NCBI RefSeq assembly: GCF_002775205.1
Contig: NC_036447.1
Coordinates: 23,294,501-23,358,500, forward strand
Origin: Xiphophorus maculatus
Taxonomy: Eukaryota; Chordata; Actinopteri; Cyprinodontiformes; Poeciliidae
Reading direction: 5' to 3'
DNA length: 64,000 nucleotides
The position numbers were made by a program, and so were the translations under genes. Below, piece after piece: positions 11,675-24,775 of the stretch. The notes beneath the pieces are model-generated. The model saw only the letters and a list, made by a program, of their open reading frames with translations. It searched no databases and was not told the origin of the DNA. How positions within the stretch are numbered: the first letter of the stretch is position 1; every line of letters starts with the position of its first letter.

Positions 11675-14600
11675 TCAGACGACGGGTTGCGTCTCCCTGA
11701 CCAGCCACTGCAGAGCCTCCATCCTGCCCTGCCGCTCCAGCTCCACACCAACCACCTCCCTGCACCTCCGGTGGTACTCGTTCACCCAGTCCTTCTGCAG
11801 GGACACAAGGGTGGAGAAGCCATGGGGACACCGGCTGCGTTTCCATTGCAAAATGGATGGAAACCGCAGATACTGACAGCAGAACATTTCTGAGGAAAAC
11901 GGCGCACGTTTGAAGCTTTTATGTTTAATTTCATCGTGCATCGCGAACATCACCGTAAATGATTGTTCAAATCAAGAACTGGTTTTACAAGTTTAAATTT
12001 GTTGTGAATTTACTCTGCTTGGAGTCACGTCGGATTACAGTAAACTCAATGCATCTAATACATGATGCTTACAGTTTTCCAAAATTGATGTATTCGATGT
12101 ACGGGTCTCTCACCTCCTTCTGGGTGAGCAGCTCCGTGTTCATCATCTTCACTTGGATAGGAACCAAAGTCAGAGGCTCAAACGTCAGACTCCCCCTGTT
12201 CCTGTAGTTGTACTTGAAGCACAGATGGAAGAAAAACAGAGAAGAAGGCAGAAATTACACCATATGATGATTGGACATGGCATTTTATTGATTTTTGAGA
12301 TGATATTTTTTTGCAACTGTGTTTTTACTTTGGGCTTAGCGGGAACAACGAGGACCACGTTTTCAATACGAATCCCAAACGATCCGTCTTCATAGTATCC
12401 AGGCTCTAGAAAAACGACAGAAACAAGGGAAGGATAATGTAGTCTTTGGAGAATGTCGAAAAATATCTCAAATATCAACTAATGCCAAGGCTACTCAGAT
12501 CAGGAATCTTTTACAGGCGGCTAAGATGTAATGTAAACCCACCTTTATTTAGATCTTTAAACAAGTGAGCATTCATGAGTGGGTTGTCCTCAACAAACTA
12601 AAAATAAATCTCCAAAAACACTGCAGCTTAAATGTTAAACTCTGATTATGACAAGGTAAAGTAGAAATTATAGATAAAAATCAGATTTGTTTTCTCTTTT
12701 TTTAAAAAAAATAGTTTGATATTCATTTTTTCCAAAAACATATCCAAGACTGAAAAATTATTAATGAAACCACAAAATGCTAAACATTTCCAAAGACCCT
12801 GAATGTAGTAACTCAAAGTCTAGTAGTTGAAATCTAGGAATAAAGCCCAAAAAAATTAAAAGTTGGTCATTTCTGTCTGCAGCCTCTCTGAGTTTGGTGA
12901 CGTTAATCCCTCCCGCCCTCCCATCCCATGTCGTACCGTCACTGACGATCATTCCGGCCTCCAGAGGTTCGTCGGCGAAGGTTTTGTAGCTGATGCCGCA
13001 GGGCCCCTCGTGGACGTTGAGGAAGCAGCCCACGCCGTGACCCGTTCCGTGAAGGTAGTCCAGTCCTGACTCCCACAGGGCAGCACGGGCAAACGAGTCC
13101 AGCAGGTGGCCTGGACACACGGACGCAGTTAGTCACAGAGGAAAAGCTGTAGATTAAAGTACATAGCACATATTGCCTACATTTTTTACAGACAAATTGC
13201 CTCGGTGTGGACCCTTGGAAGTGGTTTTAATATTATGGGCGGCTCTCTGGGTCTGATCTGCAGCTTCCAGGTCAGATTTAAATTACAGAGCTGTTGTAAT
13301 TTTATTAAAGGAGTTATCTTAAATATGAAGATTCCTAGTTTAAAATCCAAAATACGTACAGTGCCTATTAAACATAATCACCCCTTTGGATGTTTTATAA
13401 TTTTAGTGCTTCTATAGTCAACAAAATTGGACTTTTCTGACCAAAAAAAATTACAAAAACAACAGACACTATCAAAGTGAAAGTTCTACAAAACTTGTCT
13501 TAATTTTGCAAAAATCAACCGTCGCCAGTCTTCAGTTATATGACAGTTTACTGATGACTTATAGTTAAAAAGAAGAAAAAAATACCAGATTCATTTCCAT
13601 ATAGTATTAGAAAGTTGAAAATGAATGAATTAATTCATCAGACCTCATGACTTTCTGATCAACACTCATAAATCCTCTTAAAGGAGTAATCTCTCCTAGA
13701 GAGGCAGTGCTCGCCTTTAGTTCCATTGGGGAAAATGGCAGCGCTGACAGCTATGTGTCCCTTCAGCACGTAAGTAAAGCATTCCTGCGGGGGAATAAAA
13801 CGCAAAGTTATCCACATTTATAACAGATTGGGTGGTTAGAACCAATACGTCAAGCCCATTTTCACAACAATAAGCCAGTTCACCTTCTCAAAAGCGGAAG
13901 GCGTCCCGAAATGCACGGTGCGGGTGACGTCTGTGGTTCCATCGCTGCCAAACACACAACGCAAGTTCTCTTGGTCATTCATGTCAGTAGATATCAGCTG
14001 AACCAAGCAATGCATGCCATAAAATAACTGATATGCAACAGCAACATATTTACATGTACTGAGCTCCAGAGTCAATCAGATAAACTTCATTCACAGTAAG
14101 AGTTCTGTTGGTTTCAGGAAGGGGTCTGCGAGAAGGAAATGTGGGTTAGCTGTGTCAAAGGTCAAAATTATTCCACAGCTTGTGCTTGTTTGCTTGGTCT
14201 CCTTACTGACCGGTAATGTATGATGGCTCCATTCGGACCCACGCTGGAGATGGTGGGGAAGCTGAGGCCAACAAAGTCTTTCTGCTGACTGGAAAGAAAA
14301 ACAGAAAGAAATTCATTCAGCACAACCTGCACACATTGTGTCAAAATCCCTAAACCTTAGGAAGCTGAACCACACTGAAGAATCTAAATTACAAACCACC
14401 GTCAGCGAATTATGCTGCATTAAATATGCTTATTTAATAATGTGTATAGCAAAAAAACACCCCCTAAAATAACAAAGTTTTATGAAAATATGTTTTTTTA
14501 CACCTCCAGTGGTCACGTTTCTTATTCAAAAGTCCAGTAGAGGGCGATATTTCTCATGATTGGTGAATTTCACAAGTCTTCACACAACATCTTTTAAATG

Positions 14601-17600
14601 CAGAAATCAGGGTTCCTATACATTTTTTTTTATGTCAAACCTTCACACTTTTCCAAATGTACCAAAGTAATCTGTCCTTAACAGAAAAATCTTAAATTCT
14701 GAATACAAATAATTACTATGAATGTAAGACAGATATTACTACTGCCATAAGCTTTTGCTAGACAGCAGTAGTAAATGAAGAAGGAAGGAAAGAAGGATGA
14801 AGGAGTGAAAGGAAGCATGGATATTTTAGAGAGCTGGGCAGAATTCTCAAATATATATTTCTTTATTTCCTTTTATAGCACTTATTCAGACCTGCAACAA
14901 TTCAGGTTTCTGTGGAATTAAAGGTGACACAAAGTCAACCGAATTGACGTCACAAACTGGACACGGAAAGCCGAAAATCACCTGCGGAGTTCCTCGGCCT
15001 TATCGGCTGCAGAGATCTCAGTCACGTTGCCGTTGGGGATCTACGAAACAGCCGCCGAAGCGACGACAAGTGGTGTGAAAAAAAACAACACTGGCACCCT
15101 TAGAGGTTTGAGTGGAACTAAGTGATGTAAACGCATCTACTTGAACAAAGTGTTCCCAGTTTCAAACAATCAAAAGATCCAATCGTGAGCCAGGCTTGAT
15201 CCTTGCCTGTGAGTCTCCAGTTATACATCCATAAGTAGAGAATATATTTCTACTGATAGACAGGTTTTGTCAAAAAGAATACCTCCTTTTCCAACCAAGC
15301 AAAGAGTTCACAAAGAGCAACAGCATCCTTGATCTGTTGAGAGAGAAAAAAAAACAACAACAAAATACATCTGTCTTTATTTTTAAGCACAACTGAATTG
15401 AAGAGGAAATCAATGGCTCAAGTTTTATGTAAATTACATATTTTTAAGGTTCAAAATCTCTTACATGGGCCATTTTCATGCCCTTGATCTCGGTGGCGTT
15501 CTTTACGGCTTTGGAGAGGCAGAGCGGAGTGTAGGGAATCGGAGTCCTGTGAGCCTAAATGATAAGAGACATTATTAAGAGCCAACACAAATCAGCCTTT
15601 TAATTTTAATCTTTTTTTCCGTTTAGTTTTATTTAATTTAACCGACAAGTAAAAAAAAATGTCCTAGTGTTTTAATATGTATACATATCAACTTATGTAT
15701 ATTTGCGAAATAACAAAATAAATGCTTTGATACATACCTTAATGTAAATGAAGCAAAAATGTATTAAACATAAAAATAAATCATACACAATTTATAAAAA
15801 AAAATCCTAAGTATCTCAGGATTTATTTAATTCTAATAATTACAATCCAAATTGTTCTAATTTAATGATTGCACAGCAAACTAAGCTCAAAAAAACGTTT
15901 TTGTTGATATTTATTTTTCAAGTTCAGAACTATTTTTGAGCATATTTTTTTTAAGTATGCTAGTTCAATTATTAGCAAATCAACAAGTGAGCCTTTTTTT
16001 GTGCAGACTGCTAGAGGAATGGGTTAACTGTTGTACATCTAAAAGTAACTTCAAAACTGATGTCCTGGAGATGCATGTGGGTGTTTTCCCTACAATGTGT
16101 TTGTAACCTGCAACACAAATCACCATAGACCTGTAACAGCTCCGTGACGACGTAAACAAACAGCTTTTCCTGCTTTACTAAGAACTGAGTTCAACTTCCC
16201 TTTCTGACGAAGTCCAGAGCAAACCGTCCAGTCTTCTCTCACCTTTGGGACGACCTGCGTAAGAGCGCAGCTGGCCTTGTCACAGATCCACACTTTGTCT
16301 TTGGGGCCGAGCGCGGCGCAGATGGCCTGGAGCTCGGTGTAGACGGACTCATACGGGAAGGTCTGGACGCTCAGCTCGGGCCGCCTGGGGGAGTCCAGCT
16401 GCAGGTGGTCCCGCACTACCGTGTCAGACAGCCGCTTCAGGTCCACAAAAAGCCTAAAAGCGGGAATGGAGGTGAGGGGGAAGAATTCACTCGTAAAGAA
16501 GATACATAAAATTCTGATGCACTGCTTTAATTTTAAAGAGAGGCTCTCCTTTATATATTTACATATGCAGTATAATGTAATAATAATAATGCATAAATGC
16601 TAAGAAAATATCTAGTTACTTGTGCAAAAAGTGACTGAAAACGTGTTCCACATATTTCCTGGTTCAGTCGCACTGAGGCAAAGCGACGGAAGGAGCTCAA
16701 AGGTTTGACTTAAATTTCTGCTCTGATCATATTTAAGTAGCTCCTCTGGACGTCAACCAGTAGGGATTAATAAACACTGAGGAATAGCTTTGGATTTTTT
16801 TTAAACAGGAAATATGATTTCCTATATGTAAAAAAAAAAAAATTCCAACATACCTACTTTAGCTATGTAGCCATAATGACTCATAATTGTTGTTTTTTCT
16901 GTTATAGAAATCAAGTTTTTACAACAGTAGCATCTCTAGCTCAACTCAGTAGCTTTAGACTTAATGCCAGTTTGCGGCTGCGACGTCGTGCCGTTACCTT
17001 ATGGAGTTCATTCCCACGATGGCATATGCAAAAAACACTGGGTTGTAATTAATGTCTGCACCTCGCAGATTGAAGAGCCCTGAAAAATGAAAAGCACAGA
17101 ATCAATTCAATAAAACCGCAAAATTAAGTAGCAATATTTAGGTCTTAATCCACCATCAGGGCATGCGTAAAAGGAAAATAATTTGGCTTATTCATGACTC
17201 TTGTTATCAAACTGCCATTGTCAATGATAATAATCGAGCCTAAATGTGACTCGAATCTAATAAAGTCGGCATTTTACTGGGCGACCTAAATCCTCAGATC
17301 AAACAATCCCCAGCAAGAGACTATTTCTATATATATACTGTGTATATATATATATTTTTTTTATTTATTTATTTTTTTTTTTTTACTGTTAGTTGATGAT
17401 TTTATCTCCAGTTCAAGAGACTTTTTTTTATTGATCTGCAAAATAATTAACCAAATGAGAGAACGAATAGCAGCAATAGAAATCAAATAACCAAACAGAA
17501 AGAACAAGTTCTTTCGCAAACAAACATGTAGGTAAGCATTTAAAAAAGGGCACATTCAAAACAAAAACAAAACACAGAACATAGTTAATTGGTGTCACAA

Positions 17601-20600
17601 AAAATGTAATTGATTAATATGTGGATTTTTTTTTTGTTTTAATCTTGGCAGTTATTTTCTAATATGACTTATTTTTCTGTTCTCTAATTAATTTAGCGTC
17701 ACAGATACTTTGGGAAAAAGTGGAGAAGGGAAGAAAAAAAGAAAGCAAACAAATAGAGGATGAATAAATAAAAGTTTATGCCTGAACAAAGAATAAGTAA
17801 ATAAATGATAAAGATGAAACACTATGAGTCTTATTATTTGGTTCTCTCCCTTCCCCTGGTCTTTCCTTCCACCATGGCATTAACTCAAAAGTCAGAAATA
17901 TTTCAAAATTGATGCAACTTAACGTACACGCAATCTCATCCAGAGCTGTAGCCACAAACCAGCTGATCTTCCTCTCCGTCATCTTGCCTCGCAGCATCGT
18001 GATCTTGTCCTGCCAGGAGATACCTGCAGGTAGAACGGCATCCTCAACCCAGAGTACCGAGCTCCCGGAAAGTAATCGCACATGGAATGTTTCAAAACAA
18101 TAAAAACAAAGAGAGAAGACTTTTTTTCTTTTTTTGTAAAGCTATTTTTGAGACTCAACCATAACCTCGTTCTACTATTGTAAACTAATTCTGCACGGAG
18201 CAACAGTGTCGATGCCTGACCAGTGTATTCCAGTCCCAGGGTGCGGAGCTGCGTGCTCGGCCTGTCCGGCCGGTCCGTCCAGACCACGTCGATCAGGTTG
18301 TCCTGCACGGCCACCAGTGAGTGGCCAGCACTGGTCAGTGCCTTGGACATGTTCTTCCACTGGTCTGAAACACAACATAAGTTTTTGTGGACAAGTATTT
18401 CTTTGCAATGATGTGCTTTATCTTTTTTGAATTTAATGTTGTTGTTTTTTTAAAATGACTCGATACTGTGTAAGGCCACTGTCACACCGGACTAAAACGA
18501 CAGCATGAAATTACCGTACATAAAATTGGAATAAAAAATTTAAAAAAAAAAAACGTAGATGGTTTCCGCAGGGACTTGTAGGGCGCGGTCCCAATTACTC
18601 ATGGTGGAGTGAGGGAGTTCCCGATGACGGTTTTAAACATACACAAAGTATCGGTGGTGAAACTGTGCTTGATGATGATGATGATGGTGGTGAAAACACC
18701 AGTCCCTCCAGAATGTTGCAATGTTTTTTGTGTGATTCTTGCGGCATAAAATCACTGATTTTGCTGCACTTTTAGCAAAATGTTGTGGTCAAAGTTGGGA
18801 ATTTTATTCAAGTTTTATTTTTGCCAGAACGTTGACTTAGACAAAAGTTGAAATTGCTGCACGTAACCTTCCCTTCCCTTCTCTTTATCTCATCACGTTA
18901 TAATCCCTCCTCACCTGAGAAGACCCTGCCTCATCGCTCCGCTGCTGGCCTCTGGTCTAATGTCTCCTCCCTGACCTTTTGCTCTTTCTACTGTGACAAT
19001 AAAAATGTATTTTAAATATGTGTTTAAGCGCATGAGCACAGTTTCAGCAACTCCTACAACACATCTAAAAATGTTTTTCATTGCAAAAAGAACAACAACA
19101 AAAGGCAAATGATAGCATTTAGTGCAACACGTACTTTTGTCTTGCAAGGATGTCATAAAACAGGAAGTTAAATTAGGAGGCGGCAAAAGCGATTGGTCAA
19201 AATTCAGCTGAGCTGCAGTGATCAGAATAGATTGAAATAAAGAACGCATTAACGTTACTGGTCAGATTTGCGAAAAAGTTGCGACGATTGTTGAAAATTG
19301 CAAGTCTGCACAAAATTTCCAAAAAGAAGAGGGGATTTGCGTAAATAGTTGCGCTCGCAACTTCCTGGAGGGACTGCAAGACGTCTGCACAGAGGAGTCT
19401 GGTGCCGTCACGGCTTTGATTATACATGGCGTGTGTCTTGCAAACACAGCTGGTGCTACAATTCATCAGAGATTTTTAGGGATCATGCTAGGCAAGTTTT
19501 GAGCCGGAGAGAACAGCACACACCTCCAAATTGTGCATACGAGCCAGTTGGTCGAAGACCAAGGGAAGCTGCCGGTTTTTCGGGCTGCATTTGAAATGCA
19601 GAAAGCATCTATGATGCCGTCAAAGAGAAACCCTGGTGTTGTGTTTACCACAAGCAGTGGCTCATGGGTTTACAGTCGCAGCTCGACCGAGAATTCAACG
19701 CCTCGTTGTGATAATCGGATGGCATTTTTGTAATTTTCTAAGCTACAAAATCGATGAAGATGTGCAGATATGAAAATTTGGGCCAATATCGATGGCTGGT
19801 TTTGATACTGCCACTATGGCAAAATTTTAAATTTTTGTTAGAATAAAATCAATTAATCATCAGAATGGTCAACAGAGAACAGACCTAATTTACACTGAAG
19901 TGAATTTGTCCCAATTTGTCTGAAGCAGCAACAGTCGTCCTGGAGGCCGTAGGATTAACGGCGGCCCCTGAGTTGGGTCTTAATTCAGCTACATGCATCA
20001 TCTTCTATAAAGAAATGTCACTCTGAGGTGTTACAGGAAACACACGAAGCTTGACGGGAAAAGGAAATAAACCAATGCCTCGTACCAGCAGCAATGATCC
20101 AAGGATCTACTCCCACTTTGGAGTTTTCTGGCAGGACACTGATCAGCCAATCCTCCTGTGACGGTGTCTCCTTCAGTCCTGTAAGTATTTAAAAGCAGTA
20201 CAACTTGAATTTTACACCTAACTTAGGTTTTAAAGATGCTTATTATGTTGTTATTTGTTATTATTAATTTGACCCTTCTTTTTAAGGTTCCGGTCAACCA
20301 AAACACCAACGAGGAGGCTCACCCATCTTCATCAGAGCCCAGTTGTTGTCCATCTGCTGGCTGGCCTGGAGGAAATATCGTCCGTCTGTCCACATGGCAG
20401 CGTGCTGCTCTGTGATAATGGCTGTTCCTGAATAATGAAGCAGAACGAAAGAGCTGCTTCGCTTTGTGTTTGTTACACACAGGATCACATTCAGACTGAC
20501 CAGGTCTGAGGAGCCGTGTTATACAGTTTTAAATGGTAAAATCTCTGATTACAGTAGAGGATAACCAATGAGCTCGTCTTCGCTCCATTACAAAAGATGT

Positions 20601-21946
20601 TTCCTTCTGAAGCGAGGCTTGTCTCAACAAAAAAAAAGCCAAAAAAAATAGGCTTTTACATAATCCTACAGTAAGATCAGGTGCTGGACTCAGGAAGACG
20701 AAAATGAGAACAGATATAAACCTGGAAGTCTCTCTGAACGTATGAAAAGATTAAAAGCAGGTGATTCTCAGTAGGCCCTTAGAGCACCCAATCTGCTCAT
20801 ATCCAAGCAAAGCATACCTGCAGAACCATTGAATCCACAGATGAATTCCCGTCTGCAGTCGCATGGGGCAATGTATTCACTCTGCAAGACAAAAGCAGGC
20901 TCAACACAGCATAATTTACAGTCGGTGCATACACAAGTATGATTGACAGCGAGAAGACCCTCCTCCTGACTCCGATTGGTTGCTTCTGATCCAACTGTGT
21001 ATTTCTGAAGATGGCAGTAGCACCACAGCAAGGAGGGAGAGGAGCTAAATGTTTTCACAGAGTGTCTATCTCACGTTATACAATCACAACATAATGACAG
21101 TTTTAACAAATGTGTAAAAAAACACATTTTGTTTCTAAATTACACACTGCAGCTTTTACGTTGGGAACCATACCACGTTCCCAACGAAACGTTGAGACCC
21201 CGCATTTTTAAGCCAATGCGGGGTCTACTCTTTTATCATGTCTGTGGGTTTTGCAAGCGGAGGGTTGATTTGAGCAGAGACAAGTTTTGAGCACGAGGAG
21301 GAAAAGTTTGATAAAGCACAGTGAATATTTAAGATAAGATAAGATAAGATAAATCTTTATTGTCATTGTCACAAGGACAACGAAATTGAAGTTGTGAGTA
21401 CAAGTATTACATGTTTTGAGAAGAAAGTCCTGCTTTCGAAATAAATATATAAGCACAAATATTAAAAGTTTTGAGAACAAAAGACATGAAATCCTGCTTT
21501 CAGACCGAAAAATGTGTGCTCTCGAATTATGGCACAGACAAAATTCCCCCATACATTTTGGTCTAATCTCTACAGGTAGATATGCATAAAATTATACTTG
21601 AATCAGGAAGTATTGCGTAAATGATGCGCATGTTTTTTCTCTTACTTGATGTGCATCTCCAGATGGGACTATGTAAGCATGGATTGGCTCTGAGAAATAT
21701 TTGCAATTCCTCATTGCCTGCCGAAGAAGCCGCAGAAGCTCCCCTGTGATCTTTGGAGACATAGCTGTGTCTGCATTCAAGAAAATAAAATCACATATTT
21801 TCTGTATGAGCAATTAAAAACAAACAAACACTTTCTTATGAGCACATTTTACAAGTTGAAAAGTAGTAGTTAGGGTAAAAAAAAGCTTCCATCCTTCCTT
21901 GGATCTTGCTAATTAGCTGCATTTTACCTGACTTTTGAGAAGCCAT
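11675..21946 (-). CDS. xpnpep1: X-prolyl aminopeptidase 1 (cytosolic aminopeptidase P)
   Basis: Removes the N-terminal residue from peptides with proline second, a dinuclear metal-dependent M24B enzyme of the cytosol. Twenty coding exons join in phase to 627 residues (human short form 623): 21928-21946, 21646-21764, 20818-20881, 20323-20427, 20086-20178, 18221-18364, 17928-18023, 16998-17079, 16243-16453, 15465-15554, 15283-15333, 14982-15040, 14211-14288, 14054-14125, 13884-13944, 13715-13784, 12937-13110, 12329-12405, 12114-12212, 11675-11794. Two N-terminal creatinase-like domains (about 8-330) precede the catalytic domain. All five metal ligands are present: D422 (LIDSGAQY), D433 (DGTTDVTRT), H496 (HGTGHGVG), E530 (EPGYYEDG) and E544 (IRIENVV), each seven residues beyond the human number because of the MASQKSA start. 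No signal peptide or membrane helix, which separates it from XPNPEP2. The intron after 13715 has a GC donor. An alternative first exon may lie at 24065-24108. Confidence 0.97.
13357..13500. repeat. Tc1-like terminal fragment in an xpnpep1 intron
   Basis: TACAGTGCCTATTAAACATA, then CACCCCTTTGGATGTTTTAT and a GACCAAAAAAAATTAC segment, match the terminus of a common fish Tc1-like nonautonomous family (recognised from memory). Only one end is visible. It lies between the exons at 12937-13110 and 13715-13784. Confidence 0.55.
14534..14547 (+). promoter_or_regulatory. Candidate CTCF motif
   Basis: CCAGTAGAGGGCGA agrees well with the vertebrate CTCF core CCASYAGRKGGCRS. It sits in an xpnpep1 intron. 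Weaker relatives occur near 6538-6551 (- strand) and 52019-52032. Sequence match only; occupancy unknown. Confidence 0.4.
18470..19800. other. Long xpnpep1 intron section, unclassified repeat-like DNA
   Basis: Part of the intron between exons 18221-18364 and 20086-20178. Overlapping open frames on both strands and blocks such as 19349-19730 look like decayed mobile DNA, but I find no recognisable transposase motif and no paired termini. Confidence 0.4.
20940..21158. mobile_element. Truncated MITE, same family as at 59682
   Basis: GATTGACAGCG, then CCTCCTCCTGACTCCGATTG and GGTTGCTTCTGA match the internal arm of the element at 59682-61210. It ends in ACACTGCAGCTTTTA, the inverse of that element's AAAGCTGCAATACGCAACTT start. 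One arm is missing. It overlaps the splice acceptor side of the exon at 20818-20881 by lying in the adjoining intron. Confidence 0.55.
21159..21226. repeat. Two adjacent hairpins
   Basis: CGTTGGGAAC (21159-21168) pairs perfectly with GTTCCCAACG (21177-21186), and AGACCCCGCAT (21195-21205) with ATGCGGGGTCT (21216-21226). Both have short loops. They abut the MITE remnant in an xpnpep1 intron. Confidence 0.85.
21329..21400 (+). repeat. GATAA run plus dispersed repeat tail
   Basis: Four to five AAGAT/GATAA units lead into AATCTTTATTGTCATTGTCA and CAAGGACAACGAAATTGAAG, a short segment that recurs in many fish genomes (recognised from memory). No coding content. Confidence 0.5.
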
Positions 21947-22571
21947 GTCGACTGCAGCGGCACTCGGCCTGACTGACTCTACGTGGAGCTCAAAGTCACA
22001 GACTACACCCGGATCTTTAACCTGCCATAATGTGCCAGTTCAGCAACTATGACGGCACTCAGGGTTAAATATTACACAAACAAACTCGCACAAATTAAAG
22101 GTGCATCTCAATGACTCAGAATGTCATCAGACAATGTACTTATTTCAGTCGATTAATTCAGTGAAACTGATGGATTATACAGATTGCTTACACTCTCAGT
22201 GTAATATACTACTGCTGTAAATTGTTTTGGCATGCAACCAAAAAAAAATCCAAAATTAATTTTAATTGAAAATTTGAATATGACATTAAATTAAAAGAGT
22301 CATTTTAAAACAGGATTATTATCCACACTGCCAATAACATCCTTCACAAAAGACAATTGCTAAAGAAGCAATCACCTTTTTTGACAAACCTTTTTTGAGC
22401 ACACACTTTCCTTCCACCAAACTTTCCATTGATTTGCTTTCACACAACACTCTGTGGAGATCAAGCTTCTTGTGTAATATTGCTATGTAGCAAGAAACTA
22501 CATTTTGGGTTTTAGAAAATTAATAAATGGGATTTTTTTTTTCAATCATACTAAAGTAAGCAATTGAATTA

Positions 22572-23102
22572 CCGTATTTTCTGGACTATAGAGCACACTG
22601 TTCTATAAGCCGCAGCTACAATTTTTTGATTAAAAAAACCCCAAAAACTGGAAACATACATATATAAGTCGCTGGTATCTCCACCACTCTCGGTTTTCCA
22701 TAAGGACCCTGCAGAGGGCTGCCTCCTAATAAATCTGCTGGATTTATTAAGGACGCAGTCCTGCGTCTCCAACTCCGAACCATGGATTCGTTCACGCCGA
22801 GCTTACGTGCAGCGGCTCTATTTCCCTCTTGTACTGCCAGATCGATAGCCACCAACTTAAAAGCTGCATCATATGAGTTAGAGAAAATTTATCCGTCGTG
22901 CCTGCTGTTAGCATGTGTAGCAGCAGGCTGAAAATTAGCACTTTCTTTGATTTCCAATTTTGACTTCCAATGCTTCATTTCCTGCTAAAGAGCCGCCCCC
23001 CTCACCCTTGAAGGAAAATACACAGAAAAGCCGCACCGGGCCATAAGCCGCATGGTTCAAAGTGTAGGAAAAAAGTAGGGGCTTATAGTCCGAAAAATAC
23101 GG
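22572..23102 (-). mobile_element. pogo/Tigger-like nonautonomous DNA transposon
   Basis: Near-perfect ends CCGTATTTTCTGGACTATA and, inverted, CCGTATTTTTCGGACTATAA, flanked by TA at 22570-22571 and 23103-23104, the Tc1/mariner-superfamily target duplication. Inside on the - strand remains a helix-turn-helix-like stretch, NRAAARKLGVNESMVRSWRR (22855 downward), related to the psq-type DNA-binding region of pogo-like transposases. No catalytic domain is left. It lies just upstream of the xpnpep1 start exon. Confidence 0.8.
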
Positions 23103-23899
23103 TAGTCAAAAAATTTAAGTGTTCTATAATATTGTCACCTTCCTAAAAAAAAAAAATAAATAAATAAAAGTACGTATTTTGCCAAAAGTGATTTTGGCAA
23201 GAATAAAAAGAATATGTAAATAAAATTAAGTAATAAATATTTTTTTATTAAATAATCATAATCACCACCTCTTTTTTTTTTTTACCAAAAATGCTTTAGG
23301 CAAAAAATTAGTTTTTGGCAGAAAATGACTTAGGCTATTATTTTGGGAAGGTGGCTATATTCTTATTTACTGCACCTGTACGTAACAACCTCCAAACACA
23401 AGACCTGTGTTTTCACCACGTCCACGTTAATTTAAGGGTGGCACGCCACGACGTCAAAAAGAAGAAAAAAAACATAAACCGACCAATCACGTCTCAATGC
23501 TCTTCATCGATGAGCTCTCCTATTGGCTAAAAGCTCTGCGTGAGATTGTTGTCTACAAGTTCACAAAATGAATAAGATGAATTCTTCCAATTCCGTTCAG
23601 AATTTAGCAGCTATTTCTCATCATGTACAACATAAATAAATATGTATAAAAAAATATATATGTATAAAAAAAACTCTGGCCTGGTGGAGGTTTTTTTTTG
23701 TCTTTTTGTTTTTGTTTATTCCTGTGCAGGCAGGATCAACAGGCCGACGACATTAGTAACTCATTTATGAATTACGTGGTGGGTGTGGCGGCGTGAGGGG
23801 GTAATAAAGATGCAAGCGTTTCTCCCAGGAAAAGAGACCGATTTAGACCTGCTTTAAAGCGAGCAGCAGCTCCCAGACCCACGTCTGGTTACGGCGATC

Positions 23900-24200
23900 T
23901 GAAAACAGTCCGCAGTTCCCCCTGCGGGGAGAAGCTCCAACCCTCCGAAGCAAGGCTAGCTAAAGCACCGCTACGATCCACCGGCGAAACACCGAATACA
24001 CACCCGCTCTTCCGCCTCTCAAAGGTGGCTCCGGTGACAAAAATCGAAGCGTATTTTTGTTTACCAGCTCGGACCTTGTGTCAATTTACTAAACAAGGAG
24101 GCTGCCATTTCGTCGCTGACGTCACTGGTCACATGACCGTGGCTTCAGCCAGTAGACGCGGAGGGATCCAGACTCGCCTCTTCCTCCGTTGAGTCTGTGG
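23900..24200 (-). promoter_or_regulatory. xpnpep1: Likely xpnpep1 promoter and upstream exon
   Basis: CpG-rich block contrasting with AT-rich surroundings. It contains TGACGTCA (CRE) near 24117 and a GTCACATGAC E-box-like palindrome near 24128. On the - strand an ATG at 24106-24108 is followed by a short open frame to a donor CGAGCTG|gtaaac (exon end 24065). This exon could be an untranslated or alternative N-terminal exon. The TSS is not determined. Confidence 0.6.
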
Positions 24201-24775
24201 TGAAAAGTGTTTATTGTCCGTCTGCGGTTCAGGGTTGGCGATTTTCGCACGTTTAAGTTGAGGAACGTAAGAGAAAATTATCTTATGTAATTTTTTTTTT
24301 TCGCAGTAGGATTTAGAATAATAGTATTTAAATGGCCAACTATTGGCTTTCCCCTACAATTCCTAAACTAAAGAAGTAAAATCATCCATCTGTTCTTGTA
24401 ATCGTAATAATAATTGTGCTATAGCAGTATGTGCCTGGAAAATTGACATTTTAAAATGTAGTTCACAAACAATAACACACACTAAAACACCTTGCCCGAA
24501 TGAATGACAATAAATGTGGCATTTCTACAAAAAAAAAAAAAAAAAAAAAAGCAGACATACCAAAAACTAATTTTTAAATATTTCTAACCTCAACTGGTTC
24601 CTCAGTAAAAACCTGGAGGATCTTAATTTGAACATAAAGTTTATACAGATTCACATTATTTGCTGGATGACCACTATAATATTTGGTTGGTGGTATTTAT
24701 TATTCACAGTTTTATAATAGGAGGATCCATCAGTGGAGTGGTGTCTCCACTGATGATTCGCGGTACAACCTGGTT

